64,000 nucleotides of DNA from Brettanomyces bruxellensis (taxonomy: Eukaryota; Ascomycota; Pichiomycetes; Pichiales; Pichiaceae), in the NCBI RefSeq assembly GCF_011074885.1, contig NC_054689.1:2418001-2482000 (forward strand), read 5' to 3'. The translations under genes and the position numbers were made by a program. The notes below the pieces were generated by a model, which had not been told where the DNA came from, ran no database searches, and worked only from the letters and a program-made list of their open reading frames with translations. Shown here in pieces: positions 47,214 through 56,106 of the stretch. The stretch's first letter is position 1; each line of letters begins with the position of its first letter.

Positions 47214-49874
47214 ATGTCAAAGTTTACAACAATGCGGAGAACAATGCAGAGCAGAAAAAGGCCTGGGAACAATGCCGCGGACGCCAGTGACGAGGAACTG
47301 GGAAAGGGATCGGATGATTCAACAGAGAATGACTACTCAAGCATTCCGGTTGCTGGAATTCGAGACATAGAAGTAGGAGGCTCGGATATTGAAATAGACG
47401 CCGACTCGATCGTTTCATCGAGCAACCTGGCAGGATCAGGCAGTTTATACGCAGAGGACCAGCCGGCGACACCAAGAGAGGACTCAGACAACCAGTCGAG
47501 TGGGCATCTGTCAAGTCACAACATTGTACCGCGAGTATTTTTGCGAATATCGCAGCACAGACATTTTACGACAGACAGCAATCCTCTCGAGCTTCACTTT
47601 CCCAGGAGCCACACGATGGCTAAAACATACAGCATGGGTAACGAAGAGCTCCAGAGAGCGTACAGCAATGCGAGTGGTGCCAGTTTAGGTGCAGGCAGTG
47701 GCAGGCAGCCAGAAAGTGACGATAAATACAAGAAAAAACACGGTAAGACGCACCGGCATCACCACCACCGGCACCTTCCGCTTTTTAGTGGGTTGATGAA
47801 GTCCAAGAACAGCGTGAAGGAGGATATAACGGCTGTGGATGGTGATGGAAACGCAGGATCGGGGCTGGAGATGGAGCCGGGTGTCGGCGCGTCGATTGGC
47901 GCGTCAATCGAGCCGAACAATGACTCGACGGCAACCGTGAGCTCGGTCGGGTCCTCCGGGGTGGGCTCTTTACGGTCGTCCGAGATGACGCGGGTTGCGG
48001 GAAGAGGCGAGGAGAAGGACGGGGAAGGAGATGGAGAAGAAGAGAGTAACGAAAAAGGTAAAAGTACAGAGTACACAGTGTCTTTGGCGACAACATCGAT
48101 CTCGCAGGAAACACCACCAGCAATTGTGATGTCGCGAGGCAGCAGCATGACGGTTGCATCGTCAGCAATGAAGAAAACAAAGTCGGTGTCACGTTTCAAG
48201 AGCTTCACTAGGCGGGCAGCACGCATTGCAGAGGATATAGCGTTTGGCACCACTGTGTACAGCACTGTGAGCAACCAGAACTTCAAGAATGTTGATCTGC
48301 CAGCAAGAGCTAAGCTGAGCGGATACGAGAAGAGGCAGATGCAGATGGCAGAGTTCAGAAAGAATCTCCAGGATGCACAGCTCCGAATCTACTTCGAGAC
48401 ACTTCGATTCTTCCTCAAGTACATGGACGACTCGAACGCGGACGACCCACTCAACTACGCGTTGACCCGTAAGAACATGTGGCTTTTGTGGTACCAGAAG
48501 CTTGTGGCTCGTCTTGGAGTGGCAATTGAGCTTTACGAGCAACAACAGCGCGAAAAGGATAGGCTAGCAAGCGATGTTTTGCATGGGAAGAAGGTGCCCG
48601 GCTTGGAGAGGCAGCGGTCTGGGTTCAAAAACGTGGTGAAGGTGAAAAAACTACATTCTAGTGCTGGTGAGCGCGGCAAAACAGGAATGCCAAGTGCAGA
48701 AACAGTCGCCCAGAGCATGTTCCAGGACAGACGGGTTGTTCTCTCGCTTCTCTGGTATCTCCAGCTCTCCGGCAAGCTGTTGAAACAGGCCGAAGTGTTC
48801 AAAGACCAATTACCGGCAGAAACAGACCAAAACGAGGTGTGCATCGTGTCCACAAGCAAGATGAATGCATTCAAGAAGCGTGCTTTGACAGAGTCCGAGC
48901 TCCGTGCACTCGAGAAGGCTGTTTCCGAGACTCTCGAGTTTGTTGATGGCTGGAATATCCGCCACTCCGTGCCTGGGGCACACATCAACGTGATTACAGC
49001 GGCCTCAAGATTTTTGACACTCACCGACATGAAGGGGAAGGGATACCTAGATGAGCCGGTGATCAAGCAGAACCCACAGTTTGACACCCAGGTGATATCC
49101 AAGTACTACTACACGAACCACATAGGGGGCCGGGAGAAGGAGTTTTTGAAAGATTACTCATCCTTCACGACTCCGTCCATTTCGCACATTCCACTCCGGT
49201 CTTCCAGTCAGAGTTTGCTCATCTGTGAGGACGTGGAAGCTTTGGTTTGCGATGCTGGTGACCTCACCCAGATGATCACCGAGTTTAAGCGTGTCTTGAA
49301 ACCTCAGGGCAAGTTGTATTTGCAGCTTTGGGACATTGACCCGGACACCCAGAAGAGAGCCAACCAGAAAGACACCACTCACAGTGTTGGTGAGTTTGTT
49401 TGGCACAGCCTCTGGCACAGTATTGCCGACTATGCCTCGAAGAACGGCACTGCCGTGACTGATCTCACGAAGAAAATCGTGCCTATGCTCCAGGCCATCG
49501 GGTTTAGTGACGTCAGAACTGCTTTCATTGCGTATCCGATGCTCACATCCTTGAATTCGGCTGCTTCTGATATTAGCAGCACCCGGATGTCCCAAACCAG
49601 CTCGACAATTGGTGACTTATCATCCATGCGGAACGATAATTCGATACTTGGATCGACAGCCGTTCAGACAGCAAATGCCACTACTCAAGCAACCCAGGCA
49701 AGTCAAGCAACACAAGCTTCTAATCAAGTTAGATCCGTTCCAGTGGCAAATCCAGCCCCCGTTCCACCTCCGGCTTCATCCTTCCCCTCACTTGCTGAAA
49801 AAGGCAGACTGCATGGCCCCAGCACCTCCTCAAGAACTGGAAGGGACCAAGATTGGACTCATTTTTCGAGATGA
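47214..49874 (+). CDS. Large protein with degenerate methyltransferase-like C-terminus (interrupted)
   Basis: Not recognised as a named gene. The first ATG is 47214; upstream codons lack ATG. The N-terminal 350 residues are low complexity (acidic, Ser/Gly-rich, with a His-rich run RHHHHRH near 180). About 365-690 is a conserved-looking helical part (RAARIAEDIAFGTTVYSTVS, LRIYFETLRFFLKYMDD, NMWLLWYQKLVARLGVAIELY, RRVVLSLLWYLQLSGKLLKQA). About 640-790 looks like a class I methyltransferase second half (EFKRVLKPQGKLYLQLWD, WHSLWHSIADYASKNG). No GxGxG SAM motif is visible, so activity is doubtful. A Gln/Ala/Thr-rich linker follows, then the frame stops at 49874. The natural protein probably continues in another frame to 50263 (next entry). 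Confidence 0.75.
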   Translation: MSKFTTMRRTMQSRKRPGNNAADASDEELGKGSDDSTENDYSSIPVAGIRDIEVGGSDIEIDADSIVSSSNLAGSGSLYAEDQPATPREDSDNQSSGHLSSHNIVPRVFLRISQHRHFTTDSNPLELHFPRSHTMAKTYSMGNEELQRAYSNASGASLGAGSGRQPESDDKYKKKHGKTHRHHHHRHLPLFSGLMKSKNSVKEDITAVDGDGNAGSGLEMEPGVGASIGASIEPNNDSTATVSSVGSSGVGSLRSSEMTRVAGRGEEKDGEGDGEEESNEKGKSTEYTVSLATTSISQETPPAIVMSRGSSMTVASSAMKKTKSVSRFKSFTRRAARIAEDIAFGTTVYSTVSNQNFKNVDLPARAKLSGYEKRQMQMAEFRKNLQDAQLRIYFETLRFFLKYMDDSNADDPLNYALTRKNMWLLWYQKLVARLGVAIELYEQQQREKDRLASDVLHGKKVPGLERQRSGFKNVVKVKKLHSSAGERGKTGMPSAETVAQSMFQDRRVVLSLLWYLQLSGKLLKQAEVFKDQLPAETDQNEVCIVSTSKMNAFKKRALTESELRALEKAVSETLEFVDGWNIRHSVPGAHINVITAASRFLTLTDMKGKGYLDEPVIKQNPQFDTQVISKYYYTNHIGGREKEFLKDYSSFTTPSISHIPLRSSSQSLLICEDVEALVCDAGDLTQMITEFKRVLKPQGKLYLQLWDIDPDTQKRANQKDTTHSVGEFVWHSLWHSIADYASKNGTAVTDLTKKIVPMLQAIGFSDVRTAFIAYPMLTSLNSAASDISSTRMSQTSSTIGDLSSMRNDNSILGSTAVQTANATTQATQASQATQASNQVRSVPVANPAPVPPPASSFPSLAEKGRLHGPSTSSRTGRDQDWTHFSR

Positions 49875-50263
49875 TGACCTCGTTCACCGAGTTCCTCAAA
49901 ATCCAGAAAGTCTTGAACCTCGCCACTTTGACCAAAGATCTTTCCGAGTGCGAGGAGATCGACGCTTTGAAAAAAGACGTAGGCGAGCATGGCGACCCAA
50001 CCGGCATCAAGCAGCAGGAAATCAACACGAGAATTATGACTATGAAGCCTCTAGACACCGACAGGATAAACTTGGCCAAGCTTTTCGTCGATTACAAAGT
50101 GAACGGATTCAATGGAAGTGTTGTGGGAAGCAAGATCTTGGAGGGAAGCCCTTATGCCAACCCCAAGTACTTGTCTACACACAGAGGTATGATTGAGGAC
50201 GATGTGCTCTACGAAGGCCTCGGCTACATGATGGTGGTCACAGCCGTGAAAAAAGATGAATGA
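49868..50263 (+). pseudogene. C-terminal segment of the methyltransferase-like gene in a shifted frame
   Basis: After the T5 run at 49862-49866, a different frame stays open to 50263. It encodes a compositionally normal protein end (EMMTSFTEFLKIQKVLNLATL, then RINLAKLFVDYKVNG, and LYEGLGYMMVVTAVKKDE). It lacks an ATG or promoter of its own. The upstream frame reaches a stop two codons later, so one missing base would explain the pair. The ending MMVVTAVKK is what a methyltransferase-type last strand looks like. It lies 85 bp from the convergent RIM21 tail. It could be a real mutation, a sequence error, or less likely an intron (no GTATGT/GTAAGT or TACTAAC was seen). Confidence 0.65.
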
Positions 50264-50348
50264 GCTACTTTGACTTACGTAACAACTAATGCAAATACCA
50301 CGTAATCGCATAAAAAACTGTATTTACTAGCAAATTTGCCTCAGCCGG

Positions 50349-50941
50349 CTACTCTGCGCCAGTCTCAGAGTCTGAACCGAACTCGAAGTGTACCGAAGGG
50401 TCAAAACTTAGACTTCTGAGCACAGATGGAAGAGACGCCCCTGAATAAACATCCGTGCCTGTATACATTGATGAACTCTCTTCCGTACTTGATGAATTTT
50501 CCTCGTTACGTGAATCCGGCTGCAGTTCGTCCACACGGAGAGAATCATTTAGTCCCAAAATCTTCAACCGTGGCGTATCTTTTACATTATCTATCCCCTT
50601 ATCTATCCCCTTATCCTTTGCATTATCCACCCCACTTAATGTTTTCATACGATGGTTAATGACATTTTTGTCCTTTCCCCAAAACCTCCTTTTCAAACCA
50701 ACACCAAGCGCCGGGATTATTCCAGAAACAGCCTTTATCCGGGATATCTCGGGCTCCTCTGCCCGCGGTTCCTCCATCCGATTATTACTATTTGAAAACG
50801 CAGACTCCATCGCACTCTCCGGGAAAACAACCTCCTTTTTGCGATATATATAAACATCTCTGTCCGGAGACCTCGTGCTTAAATCGATACCACTTTCCTC
50901 CCCATCATCGACCTTTTCCGGCAGCCCTTGCCTCAACTTCT
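50349..50941 (-). pseudogene. RIM21: Probable cytoplasmic tail of RIM21 in a shifted frame
   Basis: A 195-residue frame with no ATG before residue 43. It lies directly downstream of the RIM21 stop and is displaced by one base. It starts LKKLRQGLPEKVDDGEE and contains DVYIYRKKEVVFPE, which looks like the tail of PalH/Rim21 receptors. It also has a short repeat (KDKGIDKGIDNVKD) and an acidic end. The most economical reading is one gene, RIM21, with a one-base deletion near 50945, giving about 667 residues. PalH-family proteins normally have a long tail of this kind. A separate gene is less likely. Confidence 0.6.
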
Positions 50942-52354
50942 TCAGAATACAGGCTGCTTGAGATCGATACCTCGGATACTTTCAATAAATGTCTTCTCAA
51001 TCTTGTCCCTATACCGGGAAAGCTGTTCTTTAAATTTCGACCCATGTAAATCTTTCAAGTTGTAAGTTTGACCACTCGATGAAACTGCAAGCGAGTTGCC
51101 CGTGTCAGTTGGTGCATTTAGTACACGGGTTCCCGTTTCGGCATCTGAAAGTCCAGCTTTCGAGCCATACTCGGGTCCCGCATCGTCATATTCTTCCTCT
51201 ATGTAGTCATCCAAGAAAAAGCGTCTCCCCAATAGGTTCTTCTGCTGGTCATCCTTCTCGACTTGCTCCAACTGGTTTAGCCACTCCCAGGTGGCCACGT
51301 TGGTGATTACGTAAGAAGCCATGCTGAAGAAGCTCGAGAACTTGTTCACCCAGACGTTGGAGATGTCGGCAAGGAAAAAGGCAATTGGCGAATTTATGGC
51401 AACTATCGTCAATAATGTCGTGATGATCATCGACGACTTGAATGCGTACCGCTTCTTGCTGAGACAGTAGAGGTATATCAAGCATGTGTATAGCACAGAG
51501 AGCGAGATCTCCAACAAGTACACAAAAACAGGAAGGATAAGAACGATAACATTCTCATCATTTTCATCAGAAGATTCGGAATCTGTGCTGTCGGAGCTGG
51601 TGATGGCCACAGACGAGTAAGCAAAACCTCTACTCTGCGACAAGAAGTTTGCAGTGGCCCAAAGCGCCTCCGTTATGATAACCAGCGTTGTACCAATAAT
51701 GAGAATAAACTTGCTCTCATTTCTTCTCGGATACAATCTCTTCACAATGTTGACCTGGCTCAAAAGAAGAAGGAGAAACACTATAAGGTAAACCACGTTG
51801 AATCCGGTGGAGAAGGTCAACTTGTTGAGTAACTCTGTGCTTGAACACTTGCCATCTAGACCTTGGTGGAAGATATTCACCATAGAGTATACATTTATGG
51901 CAACAACCTGGGCACAGGCAACAAGGCACGAGGATTTCATCAAAAAACCGGGTCTGAAAGCCGTGATGTAGTGCTTTGTGAAGAGGAGAGAAGTGCAATA
52001 AAGAATTATAACCATTCCGGTACACAGCGAATACACAAGTGGATATATCGAGTATCGAAACCGGGGCAACATTGTTGAATCCGTGCTGTGGCTTATATAT
52101 TTGTGCCATGACAGCTTCTCTATCGGCGTAACGGCAAGTCCCAACCTTGAAAAAACTGTATTCATAGATGAAAGAACCGGTTGCCCGTTTTCACATATTG
52201 CTTTGAATGCATATTGAGCTCTATCTTTTAATCGAAACACGCCTTTATCTGTGACCAAGACGCCCTCATCAAGGGCGAAATCTTTACAAGACGGATACGA
52301 TTCAGTGACCTGCTCTGGAATCCGCCAGTCGATATTCTTGAATTGAGATTTCAT
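50942..52354 (-). CDS. RIM21: Rim21/Dfg16-type (PalH) alkaline pH sensor
   Basis: A plasma-membrane receptor at the head of the RIM101 pathway, which senses alkaline pH and membrane asymmetry and recruits Rim8 and ESCRT. The visible frame has 470 residues from the ATG at 52354. A 100-residue N-terminal segment precedes seven hydrophobic helices: about 103-125 (SIYPLVYSLCTGMVIILYCT), 140-160, 182-205 (VVYLIVFLLLLLSQV), 217-237, 272-300, 308-330 and 336-352. Right after the last comes the family signature WEWLNQLEQVEKDDQQKNLLGRR. The frame stops after DLKQPVF, and the long cytoplasmic tail appears in a shifted frame (50349-50941). Rim21 against Dfg16 cannot be told apart from this alone. Confidence 0.88.
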   Translation of the reverse strand: MKSQFKNIDWRIPEQVTESYPSCKDFALDEGVLVTDKGVFRLKDRAQYAFKAICENGQPVLSSMNTVFSRLGLAVTPIEKLSWHKYISHSTDSTMLPRFRYSIYPLVYSLCTGMVIILYCTSLLFTKHYITAFRPGFLMKSSCLVACAQVVAINVYSMVNIFHQGLDGKCSSTELLNKLTFSTGFNVVYLIVFLLLLLSQVNIVKRLYPRRNESKFILIIGTTLVIITEALWATANFLSQSRGFAYSSVAITSSDSTDSESSDENDENVIVLILPVFVYLLEISLSVLYTCLIYLYCLSKKRYAFKSSMIITTLLTIVAINSPIAFFLADISNVWVNKFSSFFSMASYVITNVATWEWLNQLEQVEKDDQQKNLLGRRFFLDDYIEEEYDDAGPEYGSKAGLSDAETGTRVLNAPTDTGNSLAVSSSGQTYNLKDLHGSKFKEQLSRYRDKIEKTFIESIRGIDLKQPVF

Positions 52355-52774
52355 GAGATACTGGTGTGTTTGTATTCAGGATTGCGATGAGTATCTGTGA
52401 GTACGTGAGTATGCGAGTATTTGCCAATATTTGCAGTGAGTGTTTGCAGTCCCATCCAAAGACACCTATATTAAGTCATCAGAGAACTGTAAATGTGGTG
52501 TCGGTATAACGGTTGGCGATTGTTGGTGTAATGTTGTGCTTAGTTCGAGTATCCTGGTCGATGGATGTACGGAGATATGCAAGGCCAGATAGAGATGTGA
52601 ATGAGAGAAGAAAATAAGAAACCAAAAAAAAAAAAAAAAAAAAAAAAAATTCAAAATGAATAGAATGAGAACTTGATCTGTGCAAAGCCGCTCGCACTAC
52701 ATCGCATCTTGGTCATCCCAGATTTCCCAAATTATCGCCAAGCACCACATATCACGCAAGCAAGCATATCCAAG
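52355..52774. promoter_or_regulatory. Divergent promoter RIM21 / MSB3 with A26 tract
   Basis: 420 bp. It carries A26 at 52624-52649, the longest homopolymer in the window, 125 bp before the MSB3 ATG. GAGTATTTGCC-type short repeats (GAGTA, GAGTG) occur at 52390-52445. Nothing coding. Confidence 0.55.
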
Positions 52775-54817
52775 ATGTTCAGGCATGTGAGTGGAAACAT
52801 GGTGGGGTTTGCATCAACTCCCAATCTTCGAGACTCTTTGAAACACCGAGTTCCAGAGTCAACTGCCATGGGTTACAATAAAGGAGGTGAATCATCTATG
52901 GGAATAAACCAGGGCCTGGGGCAGGCGGCACAAAACAGCAGAGAGCAGTATGATGAGGCTTTTGATTTTACAGGAAACCGGTTGCAGCAGCCTGCCAGGA
53001 ACAGATACAGCCATTCAAAAGAGCCTTCAGGATCCACTACTTACAATGTGCTCGAGTATTACTGCAATGGGGACGAGGATGGCGACGTTGGCGGAGATGC
53101 CGGTAAGGTTCCGAGCCGGGGGAGCAAGGTGGACTTGCTGGATTCGGCAAACGGGCAAGAGGTTGCAGCTGAGATGCCGGAAAAACAGCATAAGCAGATT
53201 TCCAAGGATAACAAGTACGGCGAGGATACAATGGTATATTCGGGTACAGATGAGCCGTTCACGTTCATTTCTGCGGAGAACATGAGCTCTGTGGATAGCT
53301 CGAGCGGCGGAACGGTGCCGAAACGGGCGAAAACCCGTCATATCACAAAGAAGGAGTCGTACGCCTCGCTTCAGAAGTCAAGAAGCTCGTTTGAGCTTGT
53401 AAGGAGCGAAATGAACAAGTCTATGGTGGCAGAGGAGGGTGAGGGGCATGGTCACGTGGGCAGAAAGCCGCTGATGATGAACCTGGTGCGTGGAACATCG
53501 AAAAACAGGATTTTGCAGAGTAAACAGGACCGGTACGGATTTAAGAAGACAAGCACGTTTGTAAGCGAGGAGGAGTACAACGGGTGGTGGAAGAAATACT
53601 CGAAGTATCTAATCCGGCGGAAACGCAAGTGGGAGAAGATGATGGCGAGAAATGGGCTTGCTGTGGACCAATCAGGTGCACCGAAGCGATTTCCTCCTAG
53701 ATCGAGCAATTTGGCCCGGTTTGTGCACAAGGGAATTCCCGCGGAGTGGAGGGGAGTGGCGTGGTTTTACTTTGCGAGGGGGAACGAGAAGCTGAGGCAG
53801 AACCAGGGCGTGTACGATCGACTCGTCGACCAGACAATCGACATCATAAACGACGACACTGAGGCCATCGAGAAGGACTTGCACCGGACATTTCCCGAAA
53901 ACGTTCATTTTAAGAACATCCAGAAGGTGGATCCGGCGACTGGGGAGCACACAGAGGAGGAGAGCGTGCTGTTGCAAACTTTGCGGCGTGTTCTCAAGTG
54001 CTTTGCGAGGTATAAGCCGTCGATCGGCTACTGCCAATCGCTAAACTTCATTGCCGGGCTGTTGCTCATGTTCATGGATGAGGAGAAGGCGTTCTGGATG
54101 CTGGTTATCATTTCGGAGCGGTATCTTCCGGGAATCCACGACTTGAACTTGGAGGGAGTCAACGTACACCAGGGTGTACTTATGCTCTGCTTGAGGCAGT
54201 ACTTGCCGGAAATATGGCGGCTGATTGTGGACACCAGCGACGGCAAGTGCCAGGAGGGCTCCAACTCGTTCCTATACGATCTCCCGACACTCTCCTTCTG
54301 CACCACCAGCTGGTTCATGAGCATATTCATCGGAGTTCTCCCCATTGAGACTACTCTCCGGGTATGGGACTGCCTGTTTTACGACAGCTCTCGCACCATC
54401 TTCCAGATTGCTCTCACCATTTTCAAGCTGATGCAACCTGAGTTGAAGAAAATCGTCCAACGTACATCCCACGGTGACACAGACGTTCTGTCCTCGGAAC
54501 TTTTCAGAACCATTCAGAACTTCCCGAAGAAGATTCTCGATGCCAACACGCTCATGGCCGAATGCTTCACAGACTCTCGGTTTGGCGGCTTAACCCAGAA
54601 GGAGGTCCTGAAATGCAAGCAGTACGTCATTGACAGCAGGAGCAGGTACCGTTCGCTGGTAGTCAAGCGGTCTGCAATGGGTTTAAAGGAGGAAGACAGA
54701 CGTGAGCTGATGGAGAACTCGGAGAAGCTCGAGAGCGATAAGATCGGGTTGAAGACTCTCAATTGGAACGGTAGGCTCAACCACCGGATGAGGAAACTTC
54801 ACCATCGGCACAGGTAG
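52775..54817 (+). CDS. MSB3: Rab GTPase-activating protein, Msb3/Gyp3 type
   Basis: A TBC-domain GAP that switches off Rab GTPases such as Sec4, Vps21 and Ypt7 and helps polarised secretion. It has 680 residues from the first ATG (52775). The N-terminal 300 residues are low complexity; residues about 240-310 hold FKKTSTFVSEEEYNGWWKKYSKYLIRRKRKW, the conserved lead-in of Msb3/Msb4. The TBC domain covers about 316-545: KGIPAEWRGVAWFYFARG; the arginine finger in IEKDLHRTFP (Arg371); the glutamine finger in IGYCQSLNF (Gln421); and FWMLVIISERYLPGIHDLNLEGVNV. A coiled basic C-terminus follows. CTG codons in the hydrophobic core fit leucine decoding. Confidence 0.93.
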   Translation: MFRHVSGNMVGFASTPNLRDSLKHRVPESTAMGYNKGGESSMGINQGLGQAAQNSREQYDEAFDFTGNRLQQPARNRYSHSKEPSGSTTYNVLEYYCNGDEDGDVGGDAGKVPSRGSKVDLLDSANGQEVAAEMPEKQHKQISKDNKYGEDTMVYSGTDEPFTFISAENMSSVDSSSGGTVPKRAKTRHITKKESYASLQKSRSSFELVRSEMNKSMVAEEGEGHGHVGRKPLMMNLVRGTSKNRILQSKQDRYGFKKTSTFVSEEEYNGWWKKYSKYLIRRKRKWEKMMARNGLAVDQSGAPKRFPPRSSNLARFVHKGIPAEWRGVAWFYFARGNEKLRQNQGVYDRLVDQTIDIINDDTEAIEKDLHRTFPENVHFKNIQKVDPATGEHTEEESVLLQTLRRVLKCFARYKPSIGYCQSLNFIAGLLLMFMDEEKAFWMLVIISERYLPGIHDLNLEGVNVHQGVLMLCLRQYLPEIWRLIVDTSDGKCQEGSNSFLYDLPTLSFCTTSWFMSIFIGVLPIETTLRVWDCLFYDSSRTIFQIALTIFKLMQPELKKIVQRTSHGDTDVLSSELFRTIQNFPKKILDANTLMAECFTDSRFGGLTQKEVLKCKQYVIDSRSRYRSLVVKRSAMGLKEEDRRELMENSEKLESDKIGLKTLNWNGRLNHRMRKLHHRHR

Positions 54818-55227
54818 AATATGATGGTGGAGTAAGGAGAAACAGATTGAGAAAGAACATAGCTCAAAAGATTGAGGAAAGAAAATAATTTGACGGAACA
54901 GAGTTTGAAAGGATAGATTAGGAAAAGAACGGAGTCTGAAGGAACAAATTAAGGAAAGAACATAGTCTGAAGGAACGGATAATGGAGAAAACAGACCCTA
55001 CTTAGAGAAGGGCATTTTATAGATATAGCGATGGAAACAGGTGACTTGAAGTCTAATTTTATTTGTAATGTAGCAAAATCGGTACGATTTATACACCATT
55101 ATACTATTATCCACTATCCACTGTCCACTGTATCATATACTCCACACTTTTATCTACTTCTACATTCATCCCACCTTACCTTACCCATGAATATCTTATT
55201 TCAATTACACTCAATGCCTACTATTTT
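54818..55227. other. Convergent intergenic region MSB3 / SHR5
   Basis: 410 bp shared 3' region. Its first 175 bp are an imperfect tandem repeat (separate entry); the rest is AT-rich and unremarkable. Confidence 0.5.
54838..54992. repeat. Imperfect tandem repeat, about 31-40 bp unit, 4-5 copies
   Basis: Copies share the consensus GGAACAAATTAAGGAAAGAA followed by CATAGTCTGAA. Purine-rich on the plus strand. It starts 20 bp after the MSB3 stop codon, so it is probably transcribed in its 3' UTR. Confidence 0.75.
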
Positions 55228-55845
55228 TCACATCGGTCGTTCTGGACGCGGAATCTCAAAATCCAGCGAGAGATACCCGCTCAGCCGTGGACTGATGACC
55301 CGGCACAGCTTACCCTCCTCTTTAAAGTTCTTATTAATCGTTCGAATATACTCTTCAAGAGAAACTGCAGGATGCTTTCCAAATCGGAAGCATGTCAATA
55401 ATCCAAGTGTAAGGATGTCCAGGATGATATACACGACCCAGAAGAAACTGGACGCGTACTGCGCCTTGAGCAAATCATTAACTTTGGAGACAATTGCTTT
55501 GTATTCATCTTTCTGAAGATACAAACCGAGTGGAGATGCAGAAGTCGTTCCGAACCATTGTCCTTCATACTGATATTCCGGTTTAAAAACACTTTCTCCG
55601 CCATTTTCGGCACCTTTAATGGCTGCATCCTCACATCCCGGAAAATCAGGACTGAACTGGGGATAGTCAATACTCATAAGCCTTGGAATTCGAACTATTC
55701 TTGTCTGCTCTTTCGGTATATCTATATCTGTGGCATCTGAAGGATACACATTGGGAAAATGCGTGATTATTATTGGCTTAGACGGGTCTGATCGATTAAA
55801 CTGTCGGTACTCATGGTAATTGAAGAACTTGGGAACAGACTCCAT
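55228..55845 (-). CDS. SHR5: Erf4/Shr5, Ras palmitoyltransferase subunit
   Basis: The cofactor of the DHHC enzyme Erf2, which palmitoylates Ras on the ER so that it can reach the plasma membrane. It has 205 residues (S. cerevisiae 237). The start is ATG at 55845. The Golgin-A7/Erf4 domain begins TRIVRIPRLMSIDYPQFSPDFPG (about 48-70). It continues with WFGTTSASPLGLYLQKDEYKAIVSKVNDLL and a hydrophobic segment SSFFWVVYIILDILTLGLLTCF (about 132-153) that would bind the membrane or Erf2. It ends EYIRTINKNFKEEGKLCRVISPRLSGYLSLDFEIP. The pattern RIVRIPR...SGYLSLDFEIP is the domain signature. Confidence 0.87.
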   Translation of the reverse strand: MESVPKFFNYHEYRQFNRSDPSKPIIITHFPNVYPSDATDIDIPKEQTRIVRIPRLMSIDYPQFSPDFPGCEDAAIKGAENGGESVFKPEYQYEGQWFGTTSASPLGLYLQKDEYKAIVSKVNDLLKAQYASSFFWVVYIILDILTLGLLTCFRFGKHPAVSLEEYIRTINKNFKEEGKLCRVISPRLSGYLSLDFEIPRPERPM

Positions 55846-56106
55846 CTACATGAACAAAATATGTGCTGTGCTATCTTGGAACTGTTCTTGGTTTCATGAA
55901 TAACCAGACATGGTAAAGAGAACAGAATTCCGATCTCAAAAAAATGCAAGAAAAAATAAGCAAGTGCGAAAAAAAAATAAAAATAAAAAATCAATCCACC
56001 AGCATATATCTCTTATCGGTTTGACCTAGTCAACATCATCAATCGCAAGCACTATTCATACTTATTTTATTTCACAATCAATACATAGTACAGAGATATA
56101 ACCAAA

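Noticed and set aside
49609..50196. 195-codon frame overlapping the end of the methyltransferase-like gene
   Set aside because: It starts inside the conserved coding part and its Pro/Gln/Arg-rich peptide is a shadow; the frame ending at 50263 has far better protein character.
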